This document shows positions 13,081-23,789 of a stretch of DNA of 64,000 nt, in pieces (position 1 is the stretch's first letter; every line of letters starts with the position of its first letter). The stretch lies in the NCBI GenBank assembly GCA_023333565.1, contig JAJKFH010000801.1, positions 1,054,001-1,118,000 on the forward strand, in the 5' to 3' direction. Source of the stretch: Puffinus mauretanicus (Eukaryota; Chordata; Aves; Procellariiformes; Procellariidae). The notes under the pieces are model-generated. The model did no database searches and was not told the DNA's origin. It saw nothing but the letters and a program-made list of their open reading frames with translations. Both the position numbers and the translations under genes were made by a program.

Positions 13081-13604
13081 AGGCTGCACATCGACTGTGC
13101 ATTCAGCAGCCTCCTTCCAAGGGTTAGGAGGCTTACTCGTATTTTTGAAAGGAAATGTCTTCTCCTGTGAACTCTCCCCACTATCCCAATCGGAAGCTGC
13201 CCTTTCCTATATAGAAGAGAGGTCCAATGTCATGAGGTTTGTCTTGGTTTTAGGGGAGAACAGAGAGTCTTATGAGTGGGGCAGGCATTAAGTGGAAAAA
13301 TGAGAGGAAGCGAGAGACTTTCCCTGGCTCTTTCTTGCCAAGGCATAAGAAAAAATGTGCCCTACGGTGAAAATAGACTCCCTGCCTGCTCTAATAGACT
13401 GGCTGCAGAATGAGGAGGAGGTTGCTCCTCGGAAAGGGTAGTGGAGTGGTGTCTTTCATATCCTGCTTTGCTTCAGGACAAAACTGTGATAAACCAGCAT
13501 GGGGCAACACTCCCATGATCAGTCTGTGCAATGTGAAGAGTTTGTTGTGCGAGAAAGAATGTGTAGGTAGGAATAATTTTTTTTCTTAATATTCTTTTAT
13601 TTCC

Positions 13605-13625
13605 TTTTTTTTTTTTTTTTTTTTT
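13605..13625. repeat. Poly-T tract
   Basis: An uninterrupted run of 21 T, preceded by T-rich sequence from about 13,576. Confidence 0.95.
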
Positions 13626-14838
13626 GCCTTAAGAGGGGGACAAGAGTACAGATTTTTTCACCTGCTCCATGTAGTGGCCAGAAGGGTTTGCCATGGATTT
13701 AAAATCTCTTTGGGCGGTTTTTCTTGCCTATCTCTTTTTTCACAAATTGTTCTGCATGTTTGTACAACTGCAAATAATTCCAGGGACTTCTGCACGTCTC
13801 AGTGCAACAAACCATACTGCGAGAATATAATGCAGCCAGGGCCCACCAAATATGCAACTCAAAGTCTATAATTGGATTTATTAGCAGACATTTTGCTTGG
13901 GAAGATACAAAAACCAAACCACTGAATGGAGCAATTGGACCAGTAAACTTCAAATCTTAATTGGTACAAAAAAGTAAAAGCCATCAGAGGGCTGCAGCTG
14001 GGAATAGCAATAATGTGGTATTTGAAGCTAAGCGTGCTTGATAGCTCAGCCAGGGTGCCAGCACCCACTGCTCATGGAGGTTGGTGGGACACTCGTCCCC
14101 GAGGGGGACTTACTGGCAGCACTTCTGAGCTAAACACCTTGTTTTAGCAAAGCAAGGGGAGCAGACACTGCAAGATTAAGGAGCAGAGTGTGGTCATTAC
14201 AATAAGAGAGCTCCTTGGGGAGGAAGGGCTGACCCTGAAAAGATGGTTTCTTCCTGGGGAAACCTGTTTCTCTTATCAAACCAGTCATTAGATGTCTGCT
14301 CTTCTCTCAAAATCGGTGTGCCCTGCTGACAGGGAGGGATGTTTGACAACACCCTGTGGCTTTGGGACTTCTCTCCTGCCTTAGAGCTGAAAGGCCAGTG
14401 GCTCTAACAGAGTTCACGGTTTAACTACACTTTCTTCTGCTATCTGCCCCCATGGCAGTTTCTCTAAATCCATTTTAGCCACAGGGCTGGAAGATATGGC
14501 CAGTTAAGCACATGGTGGGATATGTACCCTTCAGAAATGAAGGAGCTGGGATTCTCCAAAGCAGCATTGGCTCTGGTGCATGGCGAGCAACCAGGGCGTT
14601 TCTGTTCTTCTAGAGGCCTTGCTTACCTGAAAAAAAGAGCAACACCCAGAAAGGATTTTATTTATTTAAAGGTTTTAAAGTATGCTGTAGAAACATAACA
14701 AAAATACCTGAAACAATCTATTCTGATAGATTAACCCCTAAGAAAAGAAAAAAAGATTTGATAAGATGAAGTGTGGATGCTTTTAGCCTTGGCTATCCAG
14801 ATCTTCTTACTCAGACATAAGGTGGGTTGGTGTTGGTG

Positions 14839-14862
14839 GTGTTGTTGTTGTTGTTGTTGTTT
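14839..14862. repeat. (GTT)n microsatellite
   Basis: About seven GTT units followed by a T run. Confidence 0.9.
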
Positions 14863-14995
14863 TTCCTATTCTGGGAACTGAATTTCACCAAGTTTTTGTT
14901 GCAATAACAGAGAAGGCAACGTCTGGCCTCATGGGCTGAAGTGGAGGGATGAAACAGGGATAGGAGAAAATATGTAGATAATGACTCATGACCGG

Positions 14996-15020
14996 ATTTT
15001 GTTTGTTTGTTTGTTTTTTT
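14996..15020. repeat. (TTTG)n microsatellite
   Basis: Four to five TTTG units followed by seven T. It lies about 270 bases outside the CpG island. Confidence 0.9.
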
Positions 15021-15342
15021 ACTTAAACACCACATTTTTACCAGCAAAGCAGAGTCGGTTGTACAGCCCTTATTTCACCAAAAACAACATAAAAAAAGAA
15101 AAGCCCTAGACTCCAGCACACCTGGAAGAGGAATTATGCAAAAAAGACCCAAATCATGCTGCTTGGTAGTAAGTAAACACCTGTCAGTCAAAACACAATC
15201 AAGCATTTATTTCCCTGGAAACAGCTGGACTAACTGCCCTAAGCACCAGTGGGTCAAAACCCAACCCCGGTGGAAACCCTGGCAGTTTTTAACGCGATTT
15301 CCCACTGCCCCCGCCGGGAGAGGGGGAGATTAAAACAAAATA

Positions 15343-15357
15343 ATGCCGAAGAAGTGA
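15343..15357 (+). other. Four-codon upstream ORF candidate
   Basis: ATG-CCG-AAG-AAG-TGA lies at the 5' edge of the island. It is the only ATG on the plus strand between the island edge and the exon start at 15,820. It matters only if transcription starts upstream of 15,343, which is not known. Confidence 0.3.
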
Positions 15358-15549
15358 GAGCTCCCCGGGCAGAGCCGGGCTCGCTGCGGCGGCGGGCGAG
15401 CTGGGGGCGAGGCCGGGCCGGGCTGGGCTCCGGGGCCGCCACGGCGTGGGACGGTGCGGGACAGCGCGTCCCGCGGAGCGGCGCGAACCGTGCGCCCGTG
15501 GCGAGCGGTGCGGAGCCGTGCGAGCCCTCCCCGCTGCCGCGGCGGCCCC

Positions 15550-15573
15550 GGAGGGCGGGGGGCGGGCAGAACC
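15550..15573 (+). promoter_or_regulatory. GC-box cluster with G-quadruplex potential
   Basis: Four runs of at least three G with loops of 1 to 7 bases (GGGCGGGGGGCGGG followed by CAGAACCGGG) satisfy the usual G4 pattern on the coding strand. The same bases contain overlapping Sp1-type GC boxes. It lies about 250 bases upstream of the start codon, so probably in the promoter or 5' UTR. Confidence 0.45.
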
Positions 15574-15819
15574 GGGCTCGCCTCGCCTCTGCTTTGGAGG
15601 GCGGGGGAGGAAAGCGGTGCCGGGGACGGGAGGGGGGGGTGTTTCGGGTTTGGAGCCGGGAGCGCCGCCAGCGCGCAGACCCCGGCGGACGGGGTCGAAG
15701 TCCCGGTGCGGGGGCAGCCCGCTCTCTCCTTCCTTCCCCCACTCCGCGGGTGCGCGGGCGAGGCTGCGCGGGGTGCCGCGCCCGGAGCCCAACTTTCCTG
15801 CCCGCCCGCCGGCCCCAGC

Positions 15820-15879
15820 ATGAACCAGACGGCCGGGGTGACCAACAACGTCCGCTGCTCCAGCGGCAAGGGGCCCAAG
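15820..15879 (+). CDS. DPP6: DPP6 alternative first coding exon (DPP6a-type N-terminus), partial gene
   Basis: The exon encodes 20 residues, MNQTAGVTNN then VRCSSGKGPK, and ends exactly at AAG|GTAAGA in phase 0. DPP6 is a catalytically dead dipeptidyl-peptidase-like type II membrane protein that assembles with Kv4 channels and KChIPs to form the neuronal A-type current. Its isoforms differ only in the short cytoplasmic N-terminus made by alternative first exons. The MNQTA start is the known hallmark of DPP6a and of paralogue DPP10a, where it acts as a pore-blocking inactivation peptide. The NNVRC...GKG continuation fits DPP6 better than DPP10, whose N-terminus as I recall it has HHIKC. The start is supported by A at -3 and by no other ATG after 15,343. 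The rest of the protein (membrane segment, propeller and hydrolase-like domains) lies on exons beyond the window. Main alternative: the DPP10 paralogue. Confidence 0.85.
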
Positions 15880-15885
15880 GTAAGA
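15880..15885 (+). promoter_or_regulatory. DPP6: 5' splice donor of the first exon
   Basis: AAG|GTAAGA closely matches the U1 consensus (MAG|GTRAGT, all but the last base). The reading frame stays open past this site until a TGA at 16,297-16,299, so the donor rather than a stop defines the exon end. Confidence 0.85.
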
Positions 15886-18800
15886 CCGGCCGCGGGGCTC
15901 CGCAGGGCGCGCAGCCCGGTGGGAACGGGGCTCGGCGGGGTGCGCAGCGGCGGGGCTGCCCGGCTGCCCCCTCCGCTGTTCCCGGTCCCTAAACCTGTAG
16001 CTGAGAGCGTCCCTCACGCCCCGGGCAGCAACCCCCCGCGCTCCCTGCTAGCCCATCACTTGGCGAAGTTCAGCATCTCTCCCTGGCTCCCCGCCGACCA
16101 CCTGGTTTTGGAGCCTCCTCCTCGCAGCGGTGCTCGGGGCGGGCAGGTACCGCTCCCCGCGCCGCGGGTTAAGGCGTTCGGGCTGCGGCTCGGGGAGGTG
16201 TTGAACCGGGCGCTTAGGGACCGAGGGTGCTGCGGCCTCGCAGCCCCAAGTGCTGGAACGGTCCGAACTGGCGCTCCTGCTTCAAACGGGTTAAAGTGAT
16301 TCGAAGGTAAAAAGATTCGTGCTGGTGTGTAACGTGGGGTCAGGTATATCTGTATCTGCTGCTTTTACTTCTTGCCACGGTGTGTTTGCATAGCCAGCGT
16401 TAAAAAAAAATAACTAGGATAAAACACCTTACTGTGCACTCTGCTGAATTCAACAGAAATGTAATTGGTTGCTCGCACCTGATCCCGATCAAATTTGCAT
16501 TAACCTTTTTTTGATAGCAATGAACATGGCCCTTGCATTTGCCTTTACAGCACTGAGACACTGCAATATAAACTAGAGTCGGGTAGGTGTATGTGCCCTC
16601 TTGTAGACAATTCTGCTGATGCTCCTTCTGCAACTCTTTGAAGTGTTTTTCAGTGTTTGTGTTTCTGTTGTATGGTGGATTTTTTTCCCCCCACAAAGAT
16701 TTCAAGTGCCTTTTTGGGGCTAGTGTTTCTGTAGTGACATGTTTCTGTATTAGTTAATGGGATGCACCTGAAAGAAATGCAAAATTTACCTTTCACCAGG
16801 AATAGTACTGTGTCAACTTCTTTTTTATTTCACCTCTTAATACTGGCTTTGTGTTCCATCTTCTAGACTTGATGTCATGTTGTTGTTTGAAATGCTGGTG
16901 CTGCTGCTCACCTGGTTGGGTACTCCATGTCTAGTCAGTGCAGACCTGATTCTACAAACTCTTAGGCACACAGATTTACCTCATACCTCTCCTTCTGTAT
17001 AGTGAATACAGTTATTCCTCCTTTCTCATATGATCTTTTTAGGATTAAACCCACTAATCATAAGGCTATGTGAGTATTAAAAGATGCGACATGATGAGGG
17101 CTGTGGAAGTACACAAACAGATTAGATGAGTCTGCTGAAATTATTTACTTAGCTCCATGACTAATCATATATTTGAAGTTAAATCCATGCATAAGCTCTT
17201 TGTATAATTCAAGGGCCTTAAATTGAAGGTCCTCCATGGATCTTGCCTGTAATTTCAATGTTGGGCCTCCTTTCTTTGCACTTTCTGGTTTTCTTTAAGT
17301 TCTGGGTTGAACAGCTAAGGTTATTGCATATCAGTAATAATTTATTGCATCAAGCTGCTGACCTAACACTTTAATGCAGAAGGATGGGGCTCAAATGCGT
17401 ATATTCTTAGTACATGATAATTGATACATTTGTATTTGTCTTCAAGGCATCTTCATTTATTTTCAAATGCTGTAGGATGTGGATATTTTTTCTATTGGAA
17501 ATAAATATATTTTTTCAAGTCAGAAGATTGACATGATTGATGGTTTCAGGTTTTTAATTAAAACACAGAAAGCTCCATGCATGACTGATTCAGTTGCAAG
17601 GAAACTTTGCAGAGTTCAGAAATGAGAGTGTATCAAACAGAGCTGAAAAAACAAGTAACTGATCTGTATGAGGTCTGTGATGGAGTAGACAAGAGGCAGA
17701 ATAGCAAAGTTTTTTGTGACAATGACTTCTAAAGCACAGAAATGCTTGTGGGATGTTTAATATCTGTTTGTTTTTTTTTTTCTGAAAAACAAACAAACAA
17801 GATCCCAACCAAAAATAAAACAACAAAACCACAAACAGGACTTGTCTGACTTTCCTAATCTCCTAACTTTTGAACTCACTGGCCAATTTTAACCAAAACG
17901 GACAGAACAGGAGAAGAATTGCAAATGTCAACTTTTCTACAAGTGTCATGGAAATCAATTGCTTGATAGGGAAGAAGGAATATTTAATACTTGAGTAGAG
18001 GAAGAAGCAGGGGAAAATCTGCCCATATCTCCTTTACTCGCCCTGTCCCAGCAACCCAGTTGGCACGTCGCTGTAGCTACATCATGGGCAGTCCTTTGCC
18101 CATCACAGGCTGTGTAAAGATTGGGAGGGAACGGGAGAAAGGAAGGAGCATAGAAGGAACTTCCGGAAGAACTGGAAGTTTATGGTGGAAAAGAGGCAGC
18201 CATGGGTGAGGGCTGGGGTATTTGCAAGAGGGAGTGGGTTGAGCAAATAATGCAGGGCAAAAATCCATCGTAAATCAAACACTGTTGTTTCCACTGCTCA
18301 TGAAACAACTTATTGTTGTTGTTCCCCCCCACCCCCCCAAAAAAAAGTTGTCACGTTGTGTTGACTCAAAGAGCTGCAAATGCCATCTCACTGGGGCAAG
18401 GTCATTCTTCTTCCTGGCTTTGCTCTGAGTTTTCCTCTCGCTAGGCAATGGGCACTTAGACTTTGAATTTCCTTTGCAAGATTTACAGCTTTGCACAGTT
18501 GTGATGAGCAAGGGAGGTAATATTTTAAAGGAGGGATACAATTAAAGCCCTTGAGTAGATAGCTTGATTGTAATTCCAAACTCTGTAACATATGCCCACT
18601 AAAACATGGGGGTTTTTTTGACATTTCTACGTAAGACTTTTTAGCTGTTTTTAACCAAGATCTAGCTCTAAGCCACTTGTGAGTGCTATTGGAAGACTGT
18701 GATTTATTGGTTAGAGAGAACTATTTTTGAGAAATAGTTTGTGTACATACAGCTTCTAATGCTCTTTTTTCCTGCCTGTGACTAATCCCATTGCCTTGTC

Positions 18801-20379
18801 TAAGACAGTTTGTGGGAGGAAGGCGAGAGGATTCACCCCAATGCTGTAATGAAAAGCTTCGTCGTAGGAATGTTTCTGATGTGTTCGGGTGGTTGGGGTG
18901 GCGAGCCCCGCAGCCGCTGAGAATCTGTACAAAACCAACCACCTCTCTTGTGTGGGCTGGGAACAGGCTTCGACTCCGATTAAGAAAGTGCACATTATTG
19001 GAAAGCTATTCAGATCCTGGCATAAGAATTTGGGGTTCAGTTCCCAGCTGTCACATTTCGACAGATTTCTTGAAGGAATTAATGAGGGCTAACTCCATAT
19101 GGGGACTCAGGCTTTTCAACACTGCATGTTGCAGCTCCTGGCTTTTGGCTTTTATTCAGCAGTCCAGAGCCCCAGGCCAGCCAATGCAAGGCACAGAAAT
19201 TGTGTCTTAAATTTCACTTCTTTTCTTAGATTAGTACTGAGGAAGATGCTGTGAGAAGGCATTCTGTTTCATGTTGGGATTCCCAATTTCATCTGTCTTG
19301 AGGGAGGAAAATCTACAGAAAACATTGGGAGCAATTTCTTTCTTTAGAAACAACTCTATTTGAGGTCCTCCATCTGGGAACAGTGAGCAAGGAGGTATCC
19401 CACGGAGCAGGATTTGTGGATCTAGTGTCCTTCTAAGTGTTGATGAGGATTCAGAGACCCACCAGCTCCCATCCTTCGGAGGACTGTCATATCCAGCAGG
19501 AGCCGGGCTGCTCCACAGCAGGAGCCCTCCCTTTTGGAGAGGGGCCAGCGCAGAGCATAGGGCTGTTCTTCGGAGTGGGGAAGATGGACAGCCACAGTGT
19601 CTCCTGTCTCTTTGTTTTATATGAAAACTCATTTAGCCAAACCATTGGCTGACATGCACAATCTGGAGGGTACGGTCTAAACCCCAGCTTTGTACAGCAG
19701 CCTCAGCTTTACATTAGTGCATACGGGTTGGCACAACACTGCTGCTGAGTCAGTCTCTTTCGACTTCTCTCTGACCGTATTTTTGAATGACTATGGCTCT
19801 TGTAGCTGTTTTGTGTGGAGCTCAGTCTTGACGTGGTCAGTGTGTATCTTCTGGGTCAGGTCTCCTAACTCTGAGACCTGGTGTGCTGTGAGACGTCGGT
19901 ACAGCTCCTTTGGTGTACGCTCGTATGCAGCTTACGGCCCCAGCAGCGCATCACTGATGAGTACCCAAGTAGCTTATGTGTGTTTTGAGGGTAATGCAGT
20001 CATTTTACTACCTAAATTGCACTGATGTTTTATTAGACATTTAAATCTTTTTGTGGATCTAGGCTTTAACCTCTTCCTAATTCCAATCCCAATGTCTGGG
20101 TAGGAGGCAAGTGTTTTCCTGTCCCAACAGGAGTGATGAGAGTCTCTCAGGCTGTATGGTAAAATGAAACAATGCTGAGTTAAACCTGAGCAAATGGTGC
20201 ATGTTTCCATCATGGATTTCCTCGATGTGGCTTACAGGTCACGTTTTGGGCTATAGCAGATACTAAGAAACCACCCTTCCTCCCTTGGCTTGAAGTATGT
20301 AAGCATTAAGAAAACCTTGTTGAATCAGTCTTGAGGTTAGGACATCTGCCTGAATAACTGTAACCTGATTTTTAATCAG

Positions 20380-20640
20380 CAATAATGAATGCTCGAGGAT
20401 AACAGCAAATCATTTGGACAGAATTTTTTTTTTTTACTTTTAAAGGAGAGACAATTGTACTAATTAGCAATATTGGTATGTAAGAAAATGGGTGTGAAAA
20501 CAACTCAATGAAGTAATTTAAAGTCTCTGTGAAAGTAAAGTACACTCAATTAAGCTGATCTGGAAATACAGTTTTGATTGTACCCTTGGTTGCTCTCCCA
20601 TTGTTTTGAAAAGAACAAAATTAACCTATAAGAAAAGCAA
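20380..20640. other. AT-rich repeat-free tract, possible conserved non-coding element
   Basis: Unique-looking intronic sequence with several TAATTA/CAATTA-type cores (near 20,459-20,468 and 20,547-20,555) and an interrupting T run at 20,426-20,436. Composition only; conservation is untested. Confidence 0.2.
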
Positions 20641-21364
20641 ATTGCTAATATGGGGTGTTCCTGCAGAACTGAATCTTTGCAGGGGGTTGCCCTAGTCTAA
20701 AGGGGCAGTGCAGTGTTCGTACAGCCATGGTCAACAGGTCAATAATGTCCTTTTAACAGGGTATGAGAGAGTTCGTTTTTTATAGTGGTTTATTCTTTAA
20801 ACAATTAATAAGAGATTATTGCATCTACACTGGGTCAATCTAGTTTCCTTCTCTTTCACATGAACTACTCCCCTCATGTGAATTCCACTGATTTCAGTTG
20901 AATTACTACTTATTTATGTTGGTTTAACTGCAGAAAGATTCAACACCTCTAAAGTTATGGAAGCAATAGAGCCACAGCATTTCTAGCACTCTTGGATGCA
21001 GAAAATGAAGATAAGGAAGCTACGGTAGCTCCTCTGTGTTATTGATGAAGCGGAAATGAGTTCAGTTTTACTTGCACATTGCATTTTACTGTGTGTGGTA
21101 AGTTACCATCTATGGGCACAGCTAAGCAGTATATTTTTGAGTTGTCCAATTTTAATACTCTAGTGGGAATGCAAGGTTGACTTCCATACCTAATAAGTAT
21201 TAAAGTAGGACTTGATGTAGCTGGCAGGGCTTTAAAACATGATCAGTCAGCTATCATCAAAATCCAGCCTCACTCAGAGGGCAGTTCCTTAGAAATTACA
21301 CTTCCATCTCAAAACATTAACCTTTCAAAGTAGTCTAATATAGCATTACATGAGAGCCCCAGCC

Positions 21365-21490
21365 AAGATCAAGGCCCAGTCCTGCTGGAGGCTGTAACCC
21401 CATATAGACAGAAATGGCTTTGCCTTCAGAGTGTTTACAGTTTAAGTTGACAATAAGAAGTGAAAAGCTGGGAGAAGGGGAGAATTACTC
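21365..21490 (+). repeat. Ancient amniote-type repeat fossil (5'/central portion)
   Basis: The order GATCAAGGCCCAGTCCTGCT, GAGGCTGTAACCCCATATAG, GGCTTTGCCTTCAGAGTG, TTTACAGTTTAAGTTGACAA, GCTGGGAGAAGGGGAGAATT follows the layout 'gatCaGGgCCcagtgtGCTaGGcGCTGTAc..acatAgacaga..tcCCTgCC..aGAGctTACAgTtTAagt.gACAA...ggGaGAaGGGgA' of an old dispersed repeat. This is the best-preserved of the set here. The copy at 12,880 covers the overlapping part. Confidence 0.55.
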
Positions 21491-22974
21491 TGTTTTTTCG
21501 GGCAGTGAAGTAAGGTGCTCAGTGTAAACCACCAAACCTACCAAGCTTAATAAAATAATAATGATCTCAAATTCTGTGAAAATTGCAGGCCAGGTAGAGA
21601 TGATAGACGGAAGTTGAGCTTGTCTGCCACGGAAAATGAAGGTGATGCTAGCCATTGTCCATGTAAGAGCCAGCTGGCTCATCAGCGAGTGCTCCTGACA
21701 TCCCACCAGCATATCCCTCTCTACGAAGCATGTTATCCCTTGTCCAGTGTAGGTGTCAGCAGGAAAAAGCTGTGGGCAAAGAAGGGGGAGAAAACTCTGT
21801 CCATTAGGAAGCCAGGTGTTAGTTTGGCTCCTTATGGAACAAGGTTTCGTTTTGCACGTGGGATGGAACTGTGTAGTGTTGATTTAACTCTTTCTCCTGT
21901 ACCAGTTTGTATAGATACTCTACCTTCTCTGTCCTTTGTGGGAGATCTTTCACAAAGCTGCAGAGGCAAAACCTGTCAAAACTAGGAATGGTGAACTCTA
22001 AATCAAGAAAAAATGCCAGGGAACTTAAGGGGAAGTGTTTGAAACTGATTTTTATCACATTCTTTGTCTTTCTTGTAAACTGTAAGTTTTCAGTTGACAT
22101 TATCTGGTACATGTGCTGAATTAGTGAGAGAAGTTTTTAGGAATTTCTAAGACCTTAAGCAACACAGCCTTAAGGATTTTAGGAATAACAGCTGTGGGAG
22201 GTTCTTGACCAGATCTTATCTTATTTCAGAGAGTGAAATCTGCTTTCTCTATTATTCTACCTGTAAACCTGATGGTTTTTGTCAGTTAATTCCAGCCATG
22301 TTCCCTTGAGTGCTTCCTGGGACCGTTCGAGTGTCAGCTGTCCTGTAAAGTTCCCGTTAACAGGAAATTTTGCAAGGAGGATGATGGCAGGTGCAAGACT
22401 AGAAATTTCAGTGGAAGGCTCAAACGCCCCTTTGAAGGGTGGGAAAACAAAGGGAGATGGCCAGGCTGACTTTATAAATGCCCTGACTCATCAAAAACCT
22501 CCTGGCAGGGGTCACGCTTTCCCCAGCTGGAGGGAATCCAACCGCTGGATGCAACCTGAGGAAGAGCAGGCTCCTCTAGTCTTGGTGTTGATGGAGCTGC
22601 TCCTCTAGGCTATTTTGGGTGATGGGGAGCAAAAGGAGCCCCAGGTTTTGTACCGTTGTGCAGGTATGCACCAGCAAGGGTGTACTTTGCCTAGAACAGC
22701 TGTTATTTTAAGGTTTTAGGGGGTGCGTGAGAAAAAGGAGCTGGAGAAGGACCATTCTCCCCCCAGTAAATATTTGCAAGGAGCATTATGGTAGGGAGCT
22801 CGATGGGTTTCCAGCGGTGCGTGGGATTTCGTTCTCTGTATCTCTGCAGTGCCCTCCGGCACAGGGAGCCCCGAGCCCTGAATCTGAATGAGCTCTGGAA
22901 TCGGCGATGCCAGAGCTGTCCTGCTCCCTGTTTATTTGTGGGTGCTGCTCTCTGCTGCTGTTTTTCATCTTTAA

Positions 22975-23420
22975 TGAGAGCTGAACACACCATAAAATTT
23001 TATTGGGTGTTTATGCTAACAAAATTAACGAACAGTTGGTGCTTTAAAAATGCAGCCGGAGCTCTGAGTGCTATAACTGGAGACTGTAATGGCTTTTTAA
23101 CTGGTGTAGGACAGCAAATGTGTGAGCACCAATGTCATTTAACAGTAAACCATTTTATATTAACTTTTTATTGACCAGAACTGATTAATTGAAATTTAAA
23201 AAAAAAAAAATCTTAGCACGATATGTGCTTAAACAAAATCATGTTTTCAGGCATTAGATAGCTAGAAACTCTGTCAAAATGTGGGGTTAATTTACAATAC
23301 CAAGACCAATGGGCTGATAATCAAAATAAATTAGCTTAGCCATTTCAATACTTTAACACTTAAGTCAAATAATAGGAAGATTTATTCTAGCATTTCGATT
23401 ATTGTGTTTCCCAATAAAAT
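22975..23420. other. AT-rich repeat-free tract, best candidate conserved non-coding element
   Basis: A long run without repeat signature, rich in homeobox and fork-head-like A/T motifs (AAAATTTTATTG, GATTAATTGAAATT, AATAAATTAGC), divided by a short poly-A at about 23,199-23,211. It is the most enhancer-like composition in the intron. No coding potential was recognised. Confidence 0.3.
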
Positions 23421-23769
23421 AGATATAATATCATGCTGTGAATGCTGTGTGGATCACTTGAGGCCATGACTTCAATGGAAGTACAAAGGACCTCTAGGCT
23501 ATAGAAAAAAAAGAAAAAGAAAAGGGATTAACTTCAGACTCAATTTCTTGTTCACTAGAACACATTTGGCTTATTTCTATATTAGTGCTGTTAAGTAAAC
23601 ACAGGAAAGTAATTTGCTTCCATTCATTTATTTATTTAGTGCTTTTATTTATTTTCATGCAGTTTTCCCACGCCTAGTCAGGAGAGAGTTTGATGTTTAT
23701 GATCTTTACATTATGCTGGGGATTTTTATGCTGGTTTTAAAACAAAATAACCAGATTGACATGCTGGGA

Positions 23770-23789
23770 TTTTTTTTTTTTTTTTTTTT
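23770..23789. repeat. Poly-T tract
   Basis: Twenty uninterrupted T. Confidence 0.95.

Larger units (their letters stand above)
1..15289. other. Upstream flank of the CpG island, no gene recognised
   Basis: No convincing exon, RNA gene or conserved protein domain was seen in either strand. Open frames here are 60-134 codons, low in complexity or without family resemblance, and most have no plausible splice context. The stretch holds one young CR1 fragment, old repeat fossils, microsatellites and otherwise unremarkable AT-rich sequence. If the exon at 15,820 is an internal alternative promoter of DPP6, this stretch could be intron of longer DPP6 isoforms rather than intergenic DNA. That cannot be decided from the window. 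Confidence 0.6.
15290..16290 (+). promoter_or_regulatory. DPP6: CpG-island promoter over the DPP6a-type first exon
   Basis: A block of about 1 kb of very high GC content and dense CpG, in sharp contrast to the AT-rich, CpG-poor DNA on both sides. It contains several GC-box (Sp1/KLF-type) sequences of the GGGCGGGG class, for example near 15,553-15,566 and 15,598-15,608. No canonical TATA box stands at a sensible distance from the coding start, so initiation is probably dispersed as in typical island promoters. The island spans the 5' UTR, the 60-base coding exon and the first 400 or so bases of intron. The transcription start is not defined here. The region also yields long open frames on both strands that reflect only its low stop-codon content. 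Confidence 0.85.

Noticed and set aside
12887..13291. 134-codon open frame
   Set aside because: It overlaps an ancient repeat fossil and shows no conserved motif.
15820..15879. Assignment of the exon to DPP10 instead of DPP6
   Set aside because: DPP10a shares MNQTA but, from memory, continues with a His-His-Ile-Lys-Cys stretch; the Asn-Asn-Val-Arg-Cys and Gly-Lys-Gly pattern here fits DPP6a. Not excluded without a search.
15249..16299. Long open frames of 125-281 codons on both strands of the CpG island
   Set aside because: All frames are open because stop codons are scarce in GC-rich DNA; the sequences are Pro/Arg/Gly/Ala-rich with no domain, and most start at GTG or other non-ATG codons. 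Only the 60-base exon has family resemblance and a splice donor.
18791..19210. 139-codon open frame
   Set aside because: No domain, signal peptide or compositional sign of coding was seen; a chance frame within the inferred intron.
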